64,000 nucleotides of DNA from Aureimonas mangrovi (lineage in GTDB: Bacteria; Pseudomonadota; Alphaproteobacteria; Rhizobiales; Rhizobiaceae). The notes below the pieces were generated by a model that saw nothing but the letters and a program-made list of their open reading frames with translations, did no database searches and was not told where the DNA came from. The translations under genes and the position numbers were made by a program. The stretch is taken from the NCBI RefSeq assembly GCF_014058705.1, contig NZ_CP059692.1:186001-250000 (forward strand). The letters are read 5' to 3'. Below, in pieces: positions 9,942 through 23,061 of the stretch. Each line of letters opens with the position of its first letter. Position 1 is the stretch's first letter.

Positions 9942-11066
9942 TCAGGCCGAGAGGAAGCGGTCCTGGTACTCGTTGCGCCGGGTGACGAACCAGTTCTCCT
10001 GGATCGGCCACCACCACAGCTTCTCCAGCGCGTCGCCCGGATAAGCGGCGGCGAAGAAGGCCTTGGCGTCATCGGAGATGAGGTCGGCCGCGCCGACCGC
10101 CGTCGAGTTGATCGAGGTCGCGTTGGTGTACATGGCGCCGGCTTCCGGCGTCAGCATCCAGTTGATGAACTCGTAGGCGCCGTCGACATTGGCGGCCTCA
10201 CGCGGGATCGAGATGCCTTCCATCCAGGCAAGCGCACCCTCGACCGGGGCGAGGAAGCCGACCGGCAGGCCTTCCCTGGCGAGCGCGGCGCCCGTCGAAT
10301 CCCACGTCTGGCCGACGGCGCAGCCATTGACGCGGAAGGCGCCCTGCGCCTCGTTCTCGTTCGACCAGAACTGGGCGATGTTGGCCTTGCGGGCGATCGC
10401 CTCCTCCAGGATGACGTCGTAGACCGCCGTCATGTTCTCTTCGGAGACGAAGGCCTCGCGCATCGGCATCGGCAGGCGACCCTCCGCCTCCAGCCACAGG
10501 CCGAGGCCGACGAGGCCGGAATGGCCGCGCACGGTCGCCAGACCCTCGGCCTCGGGCTTCCAGATGTCGCCGTAGGAGGCGGTGCCGTATTCGAGCGGCA
10601 TCTGGTCGCGGTCGAAGGCGATGCCCTCGGTGCCCCAGTCGGTCGGCACCTGGTAGCGCTGGCCGTCGATCACCGCGCCGAGATCGCGCGAGCTTTCCCA
10701 GGCGCTCGGCAGGACGCGATCGACCTCGATGCGGCTCTCGTCGATCGGCTGGACGAGGTCGAACTCGACATAGTTCGGCACCCGGTCGACCGTCGGCCAG
10801 ACGATGTCGAAGCCGCCGCCATTGTTGGCGCGAAGCTGGTTCAGGAGCTCGTCATTGGTGCCGTATGGCGTGAAGTTGGCGGTGAGGCCGGTGGCCTCGT
10901 TGAAGGCGGCCAGCATCTCTTCGTTGATGTAGCCGGCCCAGGCGAAGATGTTCACCTGGCCCGCGCTCTGCGCGAAGGCGCGGCGGGAAACGTAGGGCGC
11001 GGCGAGCGCGAGGCCGGCCACGGAGGCGGCGCCCTTCAGGACGGCGCGGCGTTTGATCATCGTCAT
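9942..11066 (-). CDS. ABC transporter extracellular substrate-binding protein, PotD/PotF-like
   Basis: 374-aa periplasmic binding protein. The N-terminus KRRAVLKGAASVAGLALA followed by AFAQS looks like a twin-arginine-type or Sec leader. The mature part reads INIFAWAGYINEEMLAAF-like (here VNIFAWAGYINEEML), the usual start of polyamine-binding proteins. It is first gene of the importer operon (binding protein, hairpin, ATPase, two permeases). The start follows GAGGGAAACCGAG. Ligand identity is inferred only from family resemblance. Confidence 0.88.
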   Translation of the reverse strand: MTMIKRRAVLKGAASVAGLALAAPYVSRRAFAQSAGQVNIFAWAGYINEEMLAAFNEATGLTANFTPYGTNDELLNQLRANNGGGFDIVWPTVDRVPNYVEFDLVQPIDESRIEVDRVLPSAWESSRDLGAVIDGQRYQVPTDWGTEGIAFDRDQMPLEYGTASYGDIWKPEAEGLATVRGHSGLVGLGLWLEAEGRLPMPMREAFVSEENMTAVYDVILEEAIARKANIAQFWSNENEAQGAFRVNGCAVGQTWDSTGAALAREGLPVGFLAPVEGALAWMEGISIPREAANVDGAYEFINWMLTPEAGAMYTNATSINSTAVGAADLISDDAKAFFAAAYPGDALEKLWWWPIQENWFVTRRNEYQDRFLSA

Positions 11067-11187
11067 CTCGGTTTCCCTCGCGTGAGTTGCAGGTTGGCGC
11101 GCTCGCTTAGGCGTGTTCTGTCACAATCGGATGACGCGCCACGATGTCAACGCTTCCCCGCCGGATCGCCGCCGCTTTTCGCGTGAC

Positions 11188-13167
<1,980 letters not shown>

Positions 13168-13190
13168 CGAGGGTCCGGTTCGGTGAGAGG

Positions 13191-15323
13191 TCAGGCGGCG
13201 TCGTCTTCGGCGGGCGGCATGTTGTGGCCGAGAAGGCGAAGGACGCGTCCGCCCGCGTCTACGAGATTGGTGCCCGGCCCGAAGATCTCGGCGACACCGG
13301 CCGCGCGCAGCGCCGCATAGTCCTGCGCCGGGATGACGCCGCCTGCCACGACACGGATGTCCGGCCGCCCGGCATCGCGCAGGCGCTCGAGCAGCTCGGG
13401 GATCAGCGTCGCGTGGCCGGCCGCCAGCGAGGAGGCGCCGACGACGTCGACATCCTTCTCCAGCGCCAGCGCGGCCACCTCCTCGGGCGTCTGGAACAGA
13501 GACCCCGAGGTCACCTCGAAGCCGATGTCGGCGAAAACGGAGGCGACGAGATTGGCGCCGCGGTCGTGCCCGTCCTGGCCCATCTTGGCGACGAGCATGC
13601 GCGGGCGCCGGCCGTTGCGCCGGGCCACCGCCTCGACGCCGTCGAGAAGCGACTGCCAGCGCCGGTCGTCCTTATAGGCCCCGCCATAGATGCCCTTCAC
13701 CGGCGTCGGCTTCGTGCCGTAGCGCTCGAAGGCCTGTTCCATCGCACCGGAAATCTCGCCGAGCGTGGCGCGGGCGCGCGCCGCCTCGACCGCGAGTTCG
13801 AGGAGGTTCGCCGAACCCTCGGCACCTGCCTTGAGGGCGTCCAGCGCGGCGCGGCACGCCGCCTCGTCCCGGTTCGCGCGGTTGCGCTCGATGCGGGCGA
13901 TCTGGCCCTGGCGGACGCGATGATTGTCGACCGCGAGGATGTGGAGCTCGTCCTCCTCGGGGCGTCGGTACTTGTTGACGCCGACGATGACGTCCTCGCC
14001 CCGGTCGACGCGCGCGGCGCGCGCGGCGGAGGCTTCCTCGATCATCGCCTTCGGCCAGCCCGCCTCGACGGCCCTGGCCATGCCGCCCTCGCGCTCGACG
14101 CGCTCGACGATCTCCCACGCCTTGTCGGCGAGTTCCTTCGTCAGAGCCTCGACATAGTAGGAGCCGCCGAGCGGATCGACGACCTTGGTGATGCCGGTCT
14201 CCTCGGCGATGACGAGCTGCGTGTTGCGCGCGATGCGGGCCGAGAAGTCGGTCGGCAGGGCGATCGCCTCGTCGAGCGCGTTGGTGTGGAGCGACTGGGT
14301 GCCGCCGAGGACGGCCGCCATCGCCTCGACCGTGGTGCGGATGACGTTGTTGTAGGGATCCTGCTCGGTGAGAGAGACGCCGCTCGTCTGGCAGTGGGTG
14401 CGCAGCATCTTGGAGCGCTCGGACTGGGCGCCGAGCTCCGTCATCGCGCGGTGCCACAACAGGCGCGCGGCGCGCAGCTTCGACACCTCCATGAAGAAGT
14501 TCATGCCGATGGCGAAGAAGAAGGACAGGCGCCCCGCGAAGGCGTCCACGTCCAGCCCCTTGGCCTTGGCTGCGCGCACATATTCCATGCCGTCGGCGAT
14601 TGTGAAGGCGAGTTCCTGCACCTGCGTCGCCCCGGCCTCCTGCATGTGGTAGCCGGAGATCGAGATGGAGTTGAACTTCGGCATGTGCGCCGAGGTGTAG
14701 GCGATGATGTCCGCGACGATCCGCATCGAAGGCTCCGGCGGATAGATATACGTGTTGCGGACCATGAACTCCTTCAGGATGTCGTTCTGGATGGTGCCGT
14801 CGAGCTTCTCCTTCGGCACGCCGCTCTCCTCGGCGGCCACGATGAAGAAGGCGAGCACCGGGATGACCGCGCCGTTCATCGTCATCGACACGCTCATCGC
14901 GTCGAGAGGGATGCCATCGAAGAGGATCTTCATGTCCTCCACGGTGTCGATCGCGACGCCCGCCTTGCCGACGTCGCCCGAAACGCGCTCGTGATCCGAA
15001 TCGTAGCCGCGATGGGTAGCGAGGTCGAAGGCGACCGACAGGCCCTTCTGCCCGGCCGCGAGGTTGCGGCGGTAGAAGGCGTTGGATTCCTCGGCGGTCG
15101 AGAACCCCGCATATTGCCGGATCGTCCACGGCCGGCCGGCATACATCGTGGCGCGCACGCCGCGCGTGAAGGGCGCGAGACCCGGCATGCCGGGGTCGAG
15201 GCCGGCGACGTCCTCGGCCGTGTAGAGCGGCTTGACGGCGATGCCCTCCGGCGTCTCCCAGGTGAGGTCGCGGTCCTTCGCCTCCTTGGCGGCCAGCGCC
15301 TTCCAGTCCTCAACCGTGGGCAT
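13191..15323 (-). CDS. scpA: Methylmalonyl-CoA mutase, single-chain
   Basis: Adenosylcobalamin-dependent mutase (710 aa) converting (R)-methylmalonyl-CoA to succinyl-CoA. The N-terminal TIM-barrel domain includes [17 protein letters not shown] and [13 protein letters not shown]. The C-terminal B12-binding domain has GQDGHDRG with the lower-ligand His586, followed by the conserved [10 protein letters not shown] and GGVIPAQDY. It is the large homodimeric/alpha-type form with no separate small subunit in the window. The start overlaps the end of the epimerase gene by 14 bp. No MeaB chaperone gene lies nearby. Confidence 0.95.
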   Translation of the reverse strand: MPTVEDWKALAAKEAKDRDLTWETPEGIAVKPLYTAEDVAGLDPGMPGLAPFTRGVRATMYAGRPWTIRQYAGFSTAEESNAFYRRNLAAGQKGLSVAFDLATHRGYDSDHERVSGDVGKAGVAIDTVEDMKILFDGIPLDAMSVSMTMNGAVIPVLAFFIVAAEESGVPKEKLDGTIQNDILKEFMVRNTYIYPPEPSMRIVADIIAYTSAHMPKFNSISISGYHMQEAGATQVQELAFTIADGMEYVRAAKAKGLDVDAFAGRLSFFFAIGMNFFMEVSKLRAARLLWHRAMTELGAQSERSKMLRTHCQTSGVSLTEQDPYNNVIRTTVEAMAAVLGGTQSLHTNALDEAIALPTDFSARIARNTQLVIAEETGITKVVDPLGGSYYVEALTKELADKAWEIVERVEREGGMARAVEAGWPKAMIEEASAARAARVDRGEDVIVGVNKYRRPEEDELHILAVDNHRVRQGQIARIERNRANRDEAACRAALDALKAGAEGSANLLELAVEAARARATLGEISGAMEQAFERYGTKPTPVKGIYGGAYKDDRRWQSLLDGVEAVARRNGRRPRMLVAKMGQDGHDRGANLVASVFADIGFEVTSGSLFQTPEEVAALALEKDVDVVGASSLAAGHATLIPELLERLRDAGRPDIRVVAGGVIPAQDYAALRAAGVAEIFGPGTNLVDAGGRVLRLLGHNMPPAEDDAA

Positions 15324-15729
15324 CGGGCGCCTCCATGATTTCAGTGAGCACGCCGCCCATGTCCTTGGGGTGGACGAAGGCGACGAGCGTGCCGTGCGCG
15401 CCGGGGCGCGGCTCGCCGAGGACGCGCTTTCCCTCCGCCCGCAGTGCCGCCACGGCCTCGGCGACGCTCTCCACCTCGAAGCAGAGGTGGTGCTGGCCGC
15501 CGGCTGGCGCCTTCTGCAGAAACGCGGCGAGCGGGCTCTCGGTGCCGAGCGGCGCGATCAGCTCGATCTCGCTGTCGCCCGCGCGCACGAAACAGGCGGT
15601 GACGCCCTGCGCGGGCAGGTCGATCGGTTCGCCGACGGCACCCTCCCCGAACAGCGCCGCGTAGCGCGCGCGCGCCTCCGCCATCGCCGACACCGCGATG
15701 CCGACATGGTTCAGCCTGCCCAGACGCAT
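15310..15729 (-). CDS. mce: Methylmalonyl-CoA epimerase
   Basis: Small vicinal-oxygen-chelate fold enzyme (139 aa) that interconverts (S)- and (R)-methylmalonyl-CoA between the carboxylase and mutase steps. It begins [13 protein letters not shown] with a metal-binding His8, has [10 protein letters not shown] in the middle and [10 protein letters not shown] at the end with the metal-binding Glu. The start at 15729 follows GAGGGAGAACGGCGCG; an in-frame Met 15 codons upstream would overlap pccB and is not preferred. It lies between pccB and the mutase gene. Confidence 0.9.
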   Translation of the reverse strand: MRLGRLNHVGIAVSAMAEARARYAALFGEGAVGEPIDLPAQGVTACFVRAGDSEIELIAPLGTESPLAAFLQKAPAGGQHHLCFEVESVAEAVAALRAEGKRVLGEPRPGAHGTLVAFVHPKDMGGVLTEIMEAPDAHG

Positions 15730-15743
15730 CGCGCCGTTCTCCC

Positions 15744-17276
15744 TCACAGCGGAATGTTGTCGTGCTTCTTCCACGGGTTCTCCAACCGCTTGCCGCGCAG
15801 CTTGCGAAGCCCGGTGGCGATCCGGCGGCGCGTGGAATGCGGCATGATCACCTCGTCGATGAAGCCCATCGAGGCGGCGACGAAGGGGTTGGCGAAGCGC
15901 TCCTCGTATTCCTTCGTCAGCGCGGCGATCTTCTGAGGATCGCCCGCATCCTTCCGGAAGATGATCTCGACGGCGCCCTTGGCGCCCATCACCGCGATCT
16001 CGGCCGTCGGCCAGGCGTAGTTGAGGTCGCCGCGCAGGTGCTTGGAAGCCATCACGTCGTAGGCCCCGCCATAGGCCTTGCGGGTGATGACGGTGATCTT
16101 GGGCACCGTCGCCTCGCCATAGGCGAAGAGCAGCTTGGCGCCGTGCTTGATGATGCCGTTGTGCTCCTGCGCCACGCCCGGCAGGAAGCCCGGCACGTCG
16201 ACGAAGGTGACGATCGGGATCTCGAAGGCATCGCAGAAGCGCACGAAGCGCGCCGCCTTCTTCGAGGCCGCGATGTCGAGGACGCCGGCCAGCACCATCG
16301 GCTGGTTGGCGACGAAGCCGACGGTGCGGCCCTCGATGCGCCCGAAGCCGACGATGATGTTGGCGGCATGGTCCGGCTGGAGCTCGAAGAAATCGCCCTC
16401 GTCGGCGACTTTCGCGATCAGTTCGCGCATGTCGTAGGGCTTGTTGGAGCTGTCCGGCACCAGCGTGTCGAGGCTCGGCTCCAGCCGGTCCGCCGGATCG
16501 CTCGTCTCGCGCTCGGGCACGCCGGAGCGGTTGGAGGCGGGCAGGAAGTCGAAGAAGTCGCGCGCGGCGAGAAGCGCCTCGATGTCGTTCTCGAGCGCGA
16601 GGTCCGCGACGCCCGAGCGCACTGAGTGCGTGACGGCGCCGCCGAGATCCTCCTGGCTGACCACCTCGCCCGTCACCGTCTTGACCACGTCCGGCCCGGT
16701 GACGAACATGTAGGAGGAGTGCTTCACCATGAAGATGAAGTCCGTCATGGCGGGCGAGTAGACCGCCCCGCCCGCGCAGGGGCCCATGACGAGGCTGATC
16801 TGCGGCACGACGCCCGAGGCGAGAACGTTGCGCTGGAACACCTCGGCATAGCCGCCGAGCGAGGCGACGCCCTCCTGGATGCGCGCGCCGCCCGAATCGT
16901 TCAGCCCGACGACCGGCGCGCCGACCTTCAGCGCCATGTCCATGATCTTGCAGATCTTGGCGGCGTGGCGCTCCGACAGCGAGCCGCCGAAGACCGTGAA
17001 ATCCTGTGAGAACACGAAGACGAGCCGTCCGTTGATCGTGCCCGAACCCGTCACCACCCCGTCGCCCGGCACGCGCTGCTCGGCCATGCCGAAATCGGTG
17101 GCGTTGTGCTCGACATAGGTGTCGAGCTCCTCGAAGGAGCCCTCGTCGAGAAGGACGTCGAGGCGCTCGCGCGCCGTCAGCCGGCCCTTGGCGTGCTGCG
17201 CCTCGATGCGCTTCTGCCCGCCTCCGAGCCGCGCCTCAGCGCGCTTCTCCTCGAGCCTTGCCACGATTTCCAGCAC
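15744..17276 (-). CDS. pccB: Propionyl-CoA carboxylase beta subunit
   Basis: Carboxyltransferase subunit (510 aa), first gene of the operon. The start is a GTG at 17276 ([20 protein letters not shown]) preceded by AGGAGGAGGACCGCG; this gives the family's usual length. An upstream ATG would add a nonconserved leader. Landmarks are [20 protein letters not shown] near residue 35, [13 protein letters not shown] and [19 protein letters not shown] (oxyanion-hole glycines), and [20 protein letters not shown] in the C-terminal half. It partners with the biotinylated PccA at the operon end. Confidence 0.94.
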   Translation of the reverse strand: MLEIVARLEEKRAEARLGGGQKRIEAQHAKGRLTARERLDVLLDEGSFEELDTYVEHNATDFGMAEQRVPGDGVVTGSGTINGRLVFVFSQDFTVFGGSLSERHAAKICKIMDMALKVGAPVVGLNDSGGARIQEGVASLGGYAEVFQRNVLASGVVPQISLVMGPCAGGAVYSPAMTDFIFMVKHSSYMFVTGPDVVKTVTGEVVSQEDLGGAVTHSVRSGVADLALENDIEALLAARDFFDFLPASNRSGVPERETSDPADRLEPSLDTLVPDSSNKPYDMRELIAKVADEGDFFELQPDHAANIIVGFGRIEGRTVGFVANQPMVLAGVLDIAASKKAARFVRFCDAFEIPIVTFVDVPGFLPGVAQEHNGIIKHGAKLLFAYGEATVPKITVITRKAYGGAYDVMASKHLRGDLNYAWPTAEIAVMGAKGAVEIIFRKDAGDPQKIAALTKEYEERFANPFVAASMGFIDEVIMPHSTRRRIATGLRKLRGKRLENPWKKHDNIPL

Positions 17277-17381
17277 CGCGGTCCTCCTCCTGCCGTACGG
17301 ACGCCTGTTGTTCCAAGTCTCGTGCGCCATTGCAAACGCGAAGTTGGCGGGCGGCCCGCGACGCGATATGAGCGCGAGCCG

Positions 17382-19622
17382 ATGCGCGGCGGACGAGGCC
17401 TTCAATCCGCCGGCTTCCGAGCCCACCCGCCCGCCCGGGGCTGGAGGGTCGCGGCATCCCCGCAGCGCGGCGCCGACGAACCGGAGGACGAAATCCTGCT
17501 GCGCATCCTGCAACGGCAGTTCGGCCGGCAACAGATAGCGCTTCTCGGTCGCGCCCTGCGGCCGGGCGGGTCCGGCGCGCGGGACGTCCTGTTCGCCGCG
17601 ATCCGACGCCGGCTGGGGGGTGCCCTGCGCGCCGCCCCGCCGCCGCCCGTGCCCGAGGCGATCAACGACGAGGACCGCCGCATCCTGCGCGCGCTGCATG
17701 CGCGCGGCGACAGCCCGGCGACCTCAGCGCTGATCTTCTGCGATCGGTCCGCAGGCGCCGCCGACCTCGACCGCGCTCTGGCCGCCGCCCGCGCGCAGAT
17801 CGTGCCCTTCGAGACGATCGTCCTCGCTGTGCGCGAAGGCTCGCCGCTTGCCGCCCGCGCCGCGGCTCTCGCGCAGGGCACGCCGGACGTCGTGAGCAGC
17901 CTCCAGGACAGCCGCTTCCCGACCGGCGCCTGCGTGATCCTCGACGCCTCCGTGACGCTGCGCCCGGAGGCCGGCGCCGTCCTGGCCGCGACGATGGGCG
18001 TCGCGGACGCCGAACTCGTCTATGCCGACCACGCGCTGCGCGCGCCGGACGGCTCGTGCGGCGAGCCCTTCCACAAGCCCGTCTATTCACCGCGCCTCGC
18101 CGAAGGCTCCCATTACATGGGGCCGTGCGCGCTGGTCGCGGTCCGGGCCGGGACCACGGCCGCTGCTCTTGCGGGCGAGATCGAGGCGGCGGGCGGCGTC
18201 GCGCCCTTCATCACGCGGCGCGCAGCCGCAAGCGGCACCGACAAGGTGCATCGCGCGCCCTTCGTCCTCTTCGAGGAGAGGGCGGCGCGTCAGGCGGCGC
18301 TTCTGCCGCCCGCGCCCCGCGCCCCGGCGCCTTCTGCCGCGAACGCGCCCACGGTCGCGATCATCATCCCCACGCGCAACCAGTTGGCCCTTCTTCGCCC
18401 CTGCATCGCGTCGGTCCTCGCGCGCACCGACTATCCTCGCGAGGCCATCTCGATCATCGTCGTTGACAACGGTTCGAGCGACGAGCCGACGCTGCGCTAT
18501 CTGCGCGAGGGCGAGGCCTCCGGCTCCTTCGCCGTGATGCGCGATGCGGGCGCCTTCAATTACGCGCGGCTGAACAACCGCGCCGTGCGCCGGACCGAGG
18601 CCGAGATCCTCGTGCTCCTCAACAACGACACGCTGATCACCCAGCCGGACTGGCTGGCGCGCATGGTCGAGGCTGCGGCGCAGGAGGGCGTGGGCGCCGT
18701 GGGCGCCAAACTCCTCTACAGGGACGACACCGTGCAGCATGGCGGCGTGATCCTCGGCATTCAGGGCGTCGCCGCCCATGCCGACGTCAACATCGCCGCC
18801 GACGCGCCCGGCTATCACGGCCTCGCCTGGCACGACCGCGAGGTTTCGGCGGTGACGGCGGCGTGCCTCGCCACGCGCCGCGCCGTGTTCGAGGCCGTCG
18901 GCGGCTTCGACGAAACGCTGGCCGTCGCCTTCAACGACACGCTCCTGTGCATCCGAATGCTGGAGGCCGGCTACACGAACCTGCAGCTCAATTCGGTCCG
19001 CGTCACGCATCTGGAATCGAAGTCGCGCGGGCATGACGAGGCGCCGGAAAAGCGCGCCCGCTTCCTGCAGGAGACGTTGCACGCGCGCCGCGAGGGCAAC
19101 GGCTTCTTCCTGGACGATCCGTTCTACAGCCCGCGCCTCTCCCTGCGCAGCCCCTACCAGGCCGCCGCCGTTCCGCGCCATCGCAAGCCATGGCGCGCGC
19201 CGCGCTTCTCGCCTGTGCCGAGCGTCCTCCTCCTCGCCGACATGCAGGACGAGGGCGTTGCCGCCGCGGTCCGCGATCAGGCCACCGCCCTCGCCGCGGG
19301 CGGGTTCACCGTGCATGTCGGCGGGATGGGCGGGCCCACGGATGGATGGGGTCAGACCGTGCTCCGCCTGCCCGATCCGCTGCACGCGGCCGCCTTTGCG
19401 GCGGCGCAGGACATCGACGTCGTCATCGCCCACACACCACCCTTCCACTCGGTGGTGCGCTGGGCCGGGGCGCGGCCGATCGTCCTGTGCGTCGACCACG
19501 CGACGCAGCCGCGCGACGAGGAGACGGCCTTCGCCTTCGCCGCCGCGCGCCGGGTCCTGCGGCCCGACGAGCCGGCCGATAGCCTTGCGGGCGACCTGAT
19601 CGCGCTCTGGCAGGAAAGCTGA
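17382..19622 (+). CDS. Family 2 glycosyltransferase with C-terminal extension
   Basis: 746-aa protein from the ATG at 17382; the ribosome site is weak, so the start is uncertain. After an N-terminal region of about 320 residues with no clear domain, a GT-A fold domain begins at [21 protein letters not shown], continues with [10 protein letters not shown], and has the nucleotide-sugar/metal site LLNNDT and the acceptor region [23 protein letters not shown] further 150-residue C-terminal part contains [16 protein letters not shown] and [10 protein letters not shown] and may be a second, partial transferase-like domain. It is probably involved in surface polysaccharide synthesis, with unknown sugar. 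It is divergent from pccB, and its 3' end is 4 bp from the convergent HlyD gene. Confidence 0.82.
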   Translation: MRGGRGLQSAGFRAHPPARGWRVAASPQRGADEPEDEILLRILQRQFGRQQIALLGRALRPGGSGARDVLFAAIRRRLGGALRAAPPPPVPEAINDEDRRILRALHARGDSPATSALIFCDRSAGAADLDRALAAARAQIVPFETIVLAVREGSPLAARAAALAQGTPDVVSSLQDSRFPTGACVILDASVTLRPEAGAVLAATMGVADAELVYADHALRAPDGSCGEPFHKPVYSPRLAEGSHYMGPCALVAVRAGTTAAALAGEIEAAGGVAPFITRRAAASGTDKVHRAPFVLFEERAARQAALLPPAPRAPAPSAANAPTVAIIIPTRNQLALLRPCIASVLARTDYPREAISIIVVDNGSSDEPTLRYLREGEASGSFAVMRDAGAFNYARLNNRAVRRTEAEILVLLNNDTLITQPDWLARMVEAAAQEGVGAVGAKLLYRDDTVQHGGVILGIQGVAAHADVNIAADAPGYHGLAWHDREVSAVTAACLATRRAVFEAVGGFDETLAVAFNDTLLCIRMLEAGYTNLQLNSVRVTHLESKSRGHDEAPEKRARFLQETLHARREGNGFFLDDPFYSPRLSLRSPYQAAAVPRHRKPWRAPRFSPVPSVLLLADMQDEGVAAAVRDQATALAAGGFTVHVGGMGGPTDGWGQTVLRLPDPLHAAAFAAAQDIDVVIAHTPPFHSVVRWAGARPIVLCVDHATQPRDEETAFAFAAARRVLRPDEPADSLAGDLIALWQES

Positions 19623-19626
19623 ACGC

Positions 19627-20946
19627 TCAGCTTTCGCGGAAGGCGCGGCCGAAGCTGTCGAGGATCGGGCGGCTGAGATACTCGAAGAAGGTGCGCTCGC
19701 CGGTCTGGATGAAGCTCTCCACCGGCATGCCCGGATAGACCTGCTCGCGGGTGATCTCGGCCGGCAGCTCGCGGGTGATGGCGATGCGAGCGAGATAGTA
19801 GGGCTGATTGTTGGCCTCGTCGACGAGACGGTCGGCCGAGACGTAGGCCACTTCCCCGTCGACGCTCGGCGTCACCCGCGCGTTGAGCGCGCTGAACTGC
19901 AGGCGGGCCGGCTGGCCGACGCGCACCGAGTCGATGCTCTGGATCGGGATGCGCGCCTCAACCACGAGGTCGTCGGTCGTCGGCAGGATCTCGAGCAGCG
20001 TCTCGCCCGGCCGCACGACGGAGCCGACCGAATTGTGCGCGATCTGCACGACGACGCCCTTGGTCGGCGAGCGCACGCTGGTGCGCGACAGGACGTTCAC
20101 AGCCGTCGTCAGCGCCTCCTCGGCCTGCTCGATTTCGCCGCGCACGGTGTTCAGCTCGGCCGAGGCGGTCTCGATGCGTTGCGTGTCGAGCCGCGCGATC
20201 TGCTCGTGCGCCTCCACCACCTGAATGTTGGTCGCCAGGATGTTGGAGCCGAGCTGGCCGGACTGGCCGACGAGATCGGCCTCCGAGCGCAGGAGCGCGG
20301 TGTACTCGGAGCGATCGGTCAGCCCGCGCTCCAGAAGCGAGAGCTTGCGTGCGCTTTCCTCGCGCACGACGACGAGCTGGCGTTCCACCGCGTCCTGCTG
20401 GGCCTTCAGCCCGACGGTCTGCTCCTGCAGCGCCTCCACGCGCTGGAACAGGATCGCACGCTCCTGGCGGAATCGCTCGAGCCGCACATCGAACTCGCGC
20501 GTCTGCTCGCGCAGATGCAGGGTCATGCCGGTGTCCTCGCCGGCCGTCTGGAGGGCCTCGCTCAGTTCCAGCCGCTCGGCGCCGTCGCGCTCGGCGACCA
20601 GGCGTTCGGCACGCGCGCGAAGCGAGACGGACTGCTTGAGAAGCCGGTTGCGGTCGGCGAGCGCGGCCGTCGGGTCGAGTTCGTAGAGGATCTGCCCGTC
20701 CTCGACGCGCTCCCCCTCATGGACGGCGATCTGCGAGACGATGCCGCCCTCCAGATGCTGCACGCGCTGGTTCTGGCCCATCGCGGAGACGAAGCCGCTG
20801 GCCACCGTCGCCCCCGCGAGCGGGGCGGTGACGCCCCATGCCGCGAAGCCGCAGAGGAAGACGCCCGTCAGCGCGAGGCCGAGGATGACGGGTCCGCGGG
20901 TGCCCGTCCTGATGTCACGGGCCCAATTGGCTTTCGGCGCGCTCAC
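19627..20946 (-). CDS. prsE: Type I secretion periplasmic adaptor, HlyD/PrsE family
   Basis: 439-aa membrane fusion protein linking the inner-membrane ABC exporter to a TolC-like outer-membrane channel. A short cytosolic N-terminus precedes one membrane span ([19 protein letters not shown]). Next come the barrel/lipoyl half motif [22 protein letters not shown], a long coiled-coil region (about 110-280) and the C-terminal half ending with [25 protein letters not shown], typical of PrsE/AprE. Its start overlaps the stop of the ABC gene by four bases. No outer-membrane channel gene is in the window. Confidence 0.92.
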   Translation of the reverse strand: MSAPKANWARDIRTGTRGPVILGLALTGVFLCGFAAWGVTAPLAGATVASGFVSAMGQNQRVQHLEGGIVSQIAVHEGERVEDGQILYELDPTAALADRNRLLKQSVSLRARAERLVAERDGAERLELSEALQTAGEDTGMTLHLREQTREFDVRLERFRQERAILFQRVEALQEQTVGLKAQQDAVERQLVVVREESARKLSLLERGLTDRSEYTALLRSEADLVGQSGQLGSNILATNIQVVEAHEQIARLDTQRIETASAELNTVRGEIEQAEEALTTAVNVLSRTSVRSPTKGVVVQIAHNSVGSVVRPGETLLEILPTTDDLVVEARIPIQSIDSVRVGQPARLQFSALNARVTPSVDGEVAYVSADRLVDEANNQPYYLARIAITRELPAEITREQVYPGMPVESFIQTGERTFFEYLSRPILDSFGRAFRES

Positions 20947-22754
20947 GATGCCGCCCCTCCGCTGACCACGCTGGTGAACCGCCCGCCGACGAGCGGCTGC
21001 GGCGGACGGACCTGTCCGCCCGCATTGGCGGCGGCCGCTTCCTGCGCCTGGCGCACACGCTGGGCCTGGCGCTCCAGCACCTCGGCGCGCGTGCCGTAAT
21101 CCTCGATCGCGCCATCGCGCATCATCAGGATGCGATCCGCCACGTCCGCGACCTGGCGGCGCTGCGTGACCACGATCACGGTCGTCCCGTCGGCCTTGGC
21201 GGCGGCCAGAGCCCTGTCGAGCGCCTGCTCCCCGGCCATGTCGAGATTGGCGTTCGGCTCGTCGAGGACGAGAAGGCGGGGCGTGCCGAAGAAGGCGCGG
21301 GCAAGGCCGACACGCTGGCGCTGGCCGCCCGAAAGCTGGATGCCGCCCGGGCCGAGCATCGTGTCGTAGCCTTGAGGGAAGCCGAGCACGAGGTCGTGGA
21401 CCTGCGCCTTGGTGGCGGCCGCGACGATATCGGCGTCGGATGCGTCGGGATCGAAACGGGCGATGTTCTGCGCAATCGTGCCGGGCAGCATCTCGACCTC
21501 CTGGGAGAGGTAGCCGACATGGCGGCCGAGCGCCTCGCTGTCCCAGTTCGCCATGTCGGCGCCGTCGATGCGCACCACGCCGCTGTTCGGTACGAGCGCG
21601 CCGGCCAGAACCCGTGCGAGCGTCGACTTGCCGGCGCCCGAGGCGCCGACGACAGCCACGCAGGCGCCCTGCGGAATCACGGCCGAAACGCCCTTGAGGA
21701 TCGGGTCGCCGCGCTCGTTGCCGCGCGCGGCCACGATGACCTTCTGCACTTCGATGCGGCCGGTCGGCGTCGGGAGTTCGGTGCGCGTCTCGCCCACCTT
21801 GGCCGAGGCCAGCGCGGCCGAAAGGCGGCGCCAGGCGGCGCGGAAATCCACGAAGCCCTTCCAGCCGCCGATGACCTGGTCGATCGGCTGCAGGCCGCGC
21901 CCGGAAATCAGCGATGCGGCGAAGATCATGCCCGCCGTCATCTCGCCAGTGACGACGAGATAGCCGCCATAGCCGAGGATGGCGATCTGCAGGCCGAGCC
22001 GCACGACGCGCGAAAGCCCGCCATAGAAGGACGCGACGGAGTTGGCGCGCTCCTGCGCGGCCATCGCGCGGCCCTCCTGGCGGCCCCAGGCCTCGGTGAC
22101 GTTGCCGCGCATGCCCATGGCGGAAATGCTCTCGCCGTTGCGGGTGAAGGCCTGCGCCATCAGCGAGGCGCCGATGCTCTCCTCGCCCGACGCGCCGAGT
22201 GCGCGATCACCGGCCCACTGGTTGGCGAACGCGACGGCGAAGAGGACGACGGCGCCGCCGGCCGTCAGCCAGAACAGGTGCGGGTGGATGAGATAGAGGA
22301 TGCCGATGAAGAAGGGCGCGAAGGGCATGTCGAGAAAGGCCAGCAGCGTGCGCCCGCCGACGAAGCCGCGCACGGTGGACAGATCGCGCAGCGGCTGGAT
22401 ATCCCCGAGCGAGGCGCGCTGGCCGGCGATGGAGGCGAGAAGAGCCGAAGAACCGCCGGCGACCCCGATGCGGGCGGCGAGCCGCCCCGCCATGATGCTG
22501 CGCAGCGCGTCGATCGCGCCCAGGAGCAGGATCGCGCCGGCCGCGATCAGCGAGATGAAGGCGAGCGTCTCAAGAGAGGATGAGACGAGCACCCGGTCGT
22601 ACACCTGCAGCATGTAAAGCGGCTGCACGAGCAGGAGGACGTTCGTGACGAAGGTGAAGAAGAAGAGGCCGGAGGCGCCGGACCACGCGATCTTCGCGAT
22701 CTCGTCGATGGGTTTCTTCTTCACGGCGATACCTGGAAAACGGACGAAGAGCAT
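20943..22754 (-). CDS. prsD: Type I secretion ABC permease/ATPase, PrsD family
   Basis: Inner-membrane ABC exporter (603 aa). The N-terminal transmembrane domain (about 20-300) starts [26 protein letters not shown], and no C39 peptidase domain precedes it. The nucleotide-binding domain has Walker [10 protein letters not shown] at 370-378, [17 protein letters not shown], and [10 protein letters not shown] in the Walker B region. It belongs to the PrtD/PrsD class that secretes RTX proteins with uncleaved C-terminal signals. A GTG at 22724 is an alternative start. It diverges from the giant RTX gene, its likely substrate. Confidence 0.92.
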   Translation of the reverse strand: MLFVRFPGIAVKKKPIDEIAKIAWSGASGLFFFTFVTNVLLLVQPLYMLQVYDRVLVSSSLETLAFISLIAAGAILLLGAIDALRSIMAGRLAARIGVAGGSSALLASIAGQRASLGDIQPLRDLSTVRGFVGGRTLLAFLDMPFAPFFIGILYLIHPHLFWLTAGGAVVLFAVAFANQWAGDRALGASGEESIGASLMAQAFTRNGESISAMGMRGNVTEAWGRQEGRAMAAQERANSVASFYGGLSRVVRLGLQIAILGYGGYLVVTGEMTAGMIFAASLISGRGLQPIDQVIGGWKGFVDFRAAWRRLSAALASAKVGETRTELPTPTGRIEVQKVIVAARGNERGDPILKGVSAVIPQGACVAVVGASGAGKSTLARVLAGALVPNSGVVRIDGADMANWDSEALGRHVGYLSQEVEMLPGTIAQNIARFDPDASDADIVAAATKAQVHDLVLGFPQGYDTMLGPGGIQLSGGQRQRVGLARAFFGTPRLLVLDEPNANLDMAGEQALDRALAAAKADGTTVIVVTQRRQVADVADRILMMRDGAIEDYGTRAEVLERQAQRVRQAQEAAAANAGGQVRPPQPLVGGRFTSVVSGGAAS

Positions 22755-23061
22755 GCCGTCGGCGGGCGTCCGGCGGCCGACGGGATACGCCGCGCAGATG
22801 ACAGTTGGATTACGGACGCGACCTTCGCCCGTTCCGGCTGACGATGCGTCAGTTCGTCGTCCGCGTGTTAAAAAACCGCAACATGAAGCTGGTTAGTAGC
22901 CGTCGCGATCGCTGCGGTGAGCCGGATTCGATCGCGGAAGCCGAAACCCTTTCGCGCATCCGAGCCAGCACTGTCGACACCTCGAAACCGGCAAACGTGA
23001 CAGGCCGGCGTTCGAGGCGAGTCTTTCGTGCGCGCGGATCCGCTTTCTCGTGGAGACCAAA
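22755..23061. promoter_or_regulatory. Divergent control region, prsDE and giant RTX gene
   Basis: 307 bp between divergent genes with no credible gene. It contains one distinctly AT-rich patch (about 22866-22905, around a run of six A) where promoters are likely. A GGAG at 23053-23056 precedes the ATG at 23062 and fixes the start of the RTX gene; the in-frame GTG at 23050 has no ribosome site. No defined operator was recognised. Confidence 0.45.

Noticed and set aside
8943-11186. A 747-codon plus-strand frame across the importer genes
   Set aside because: It is antisense to the ATPase and binding-protein genes, both with full motifs, and has no domain of its own.
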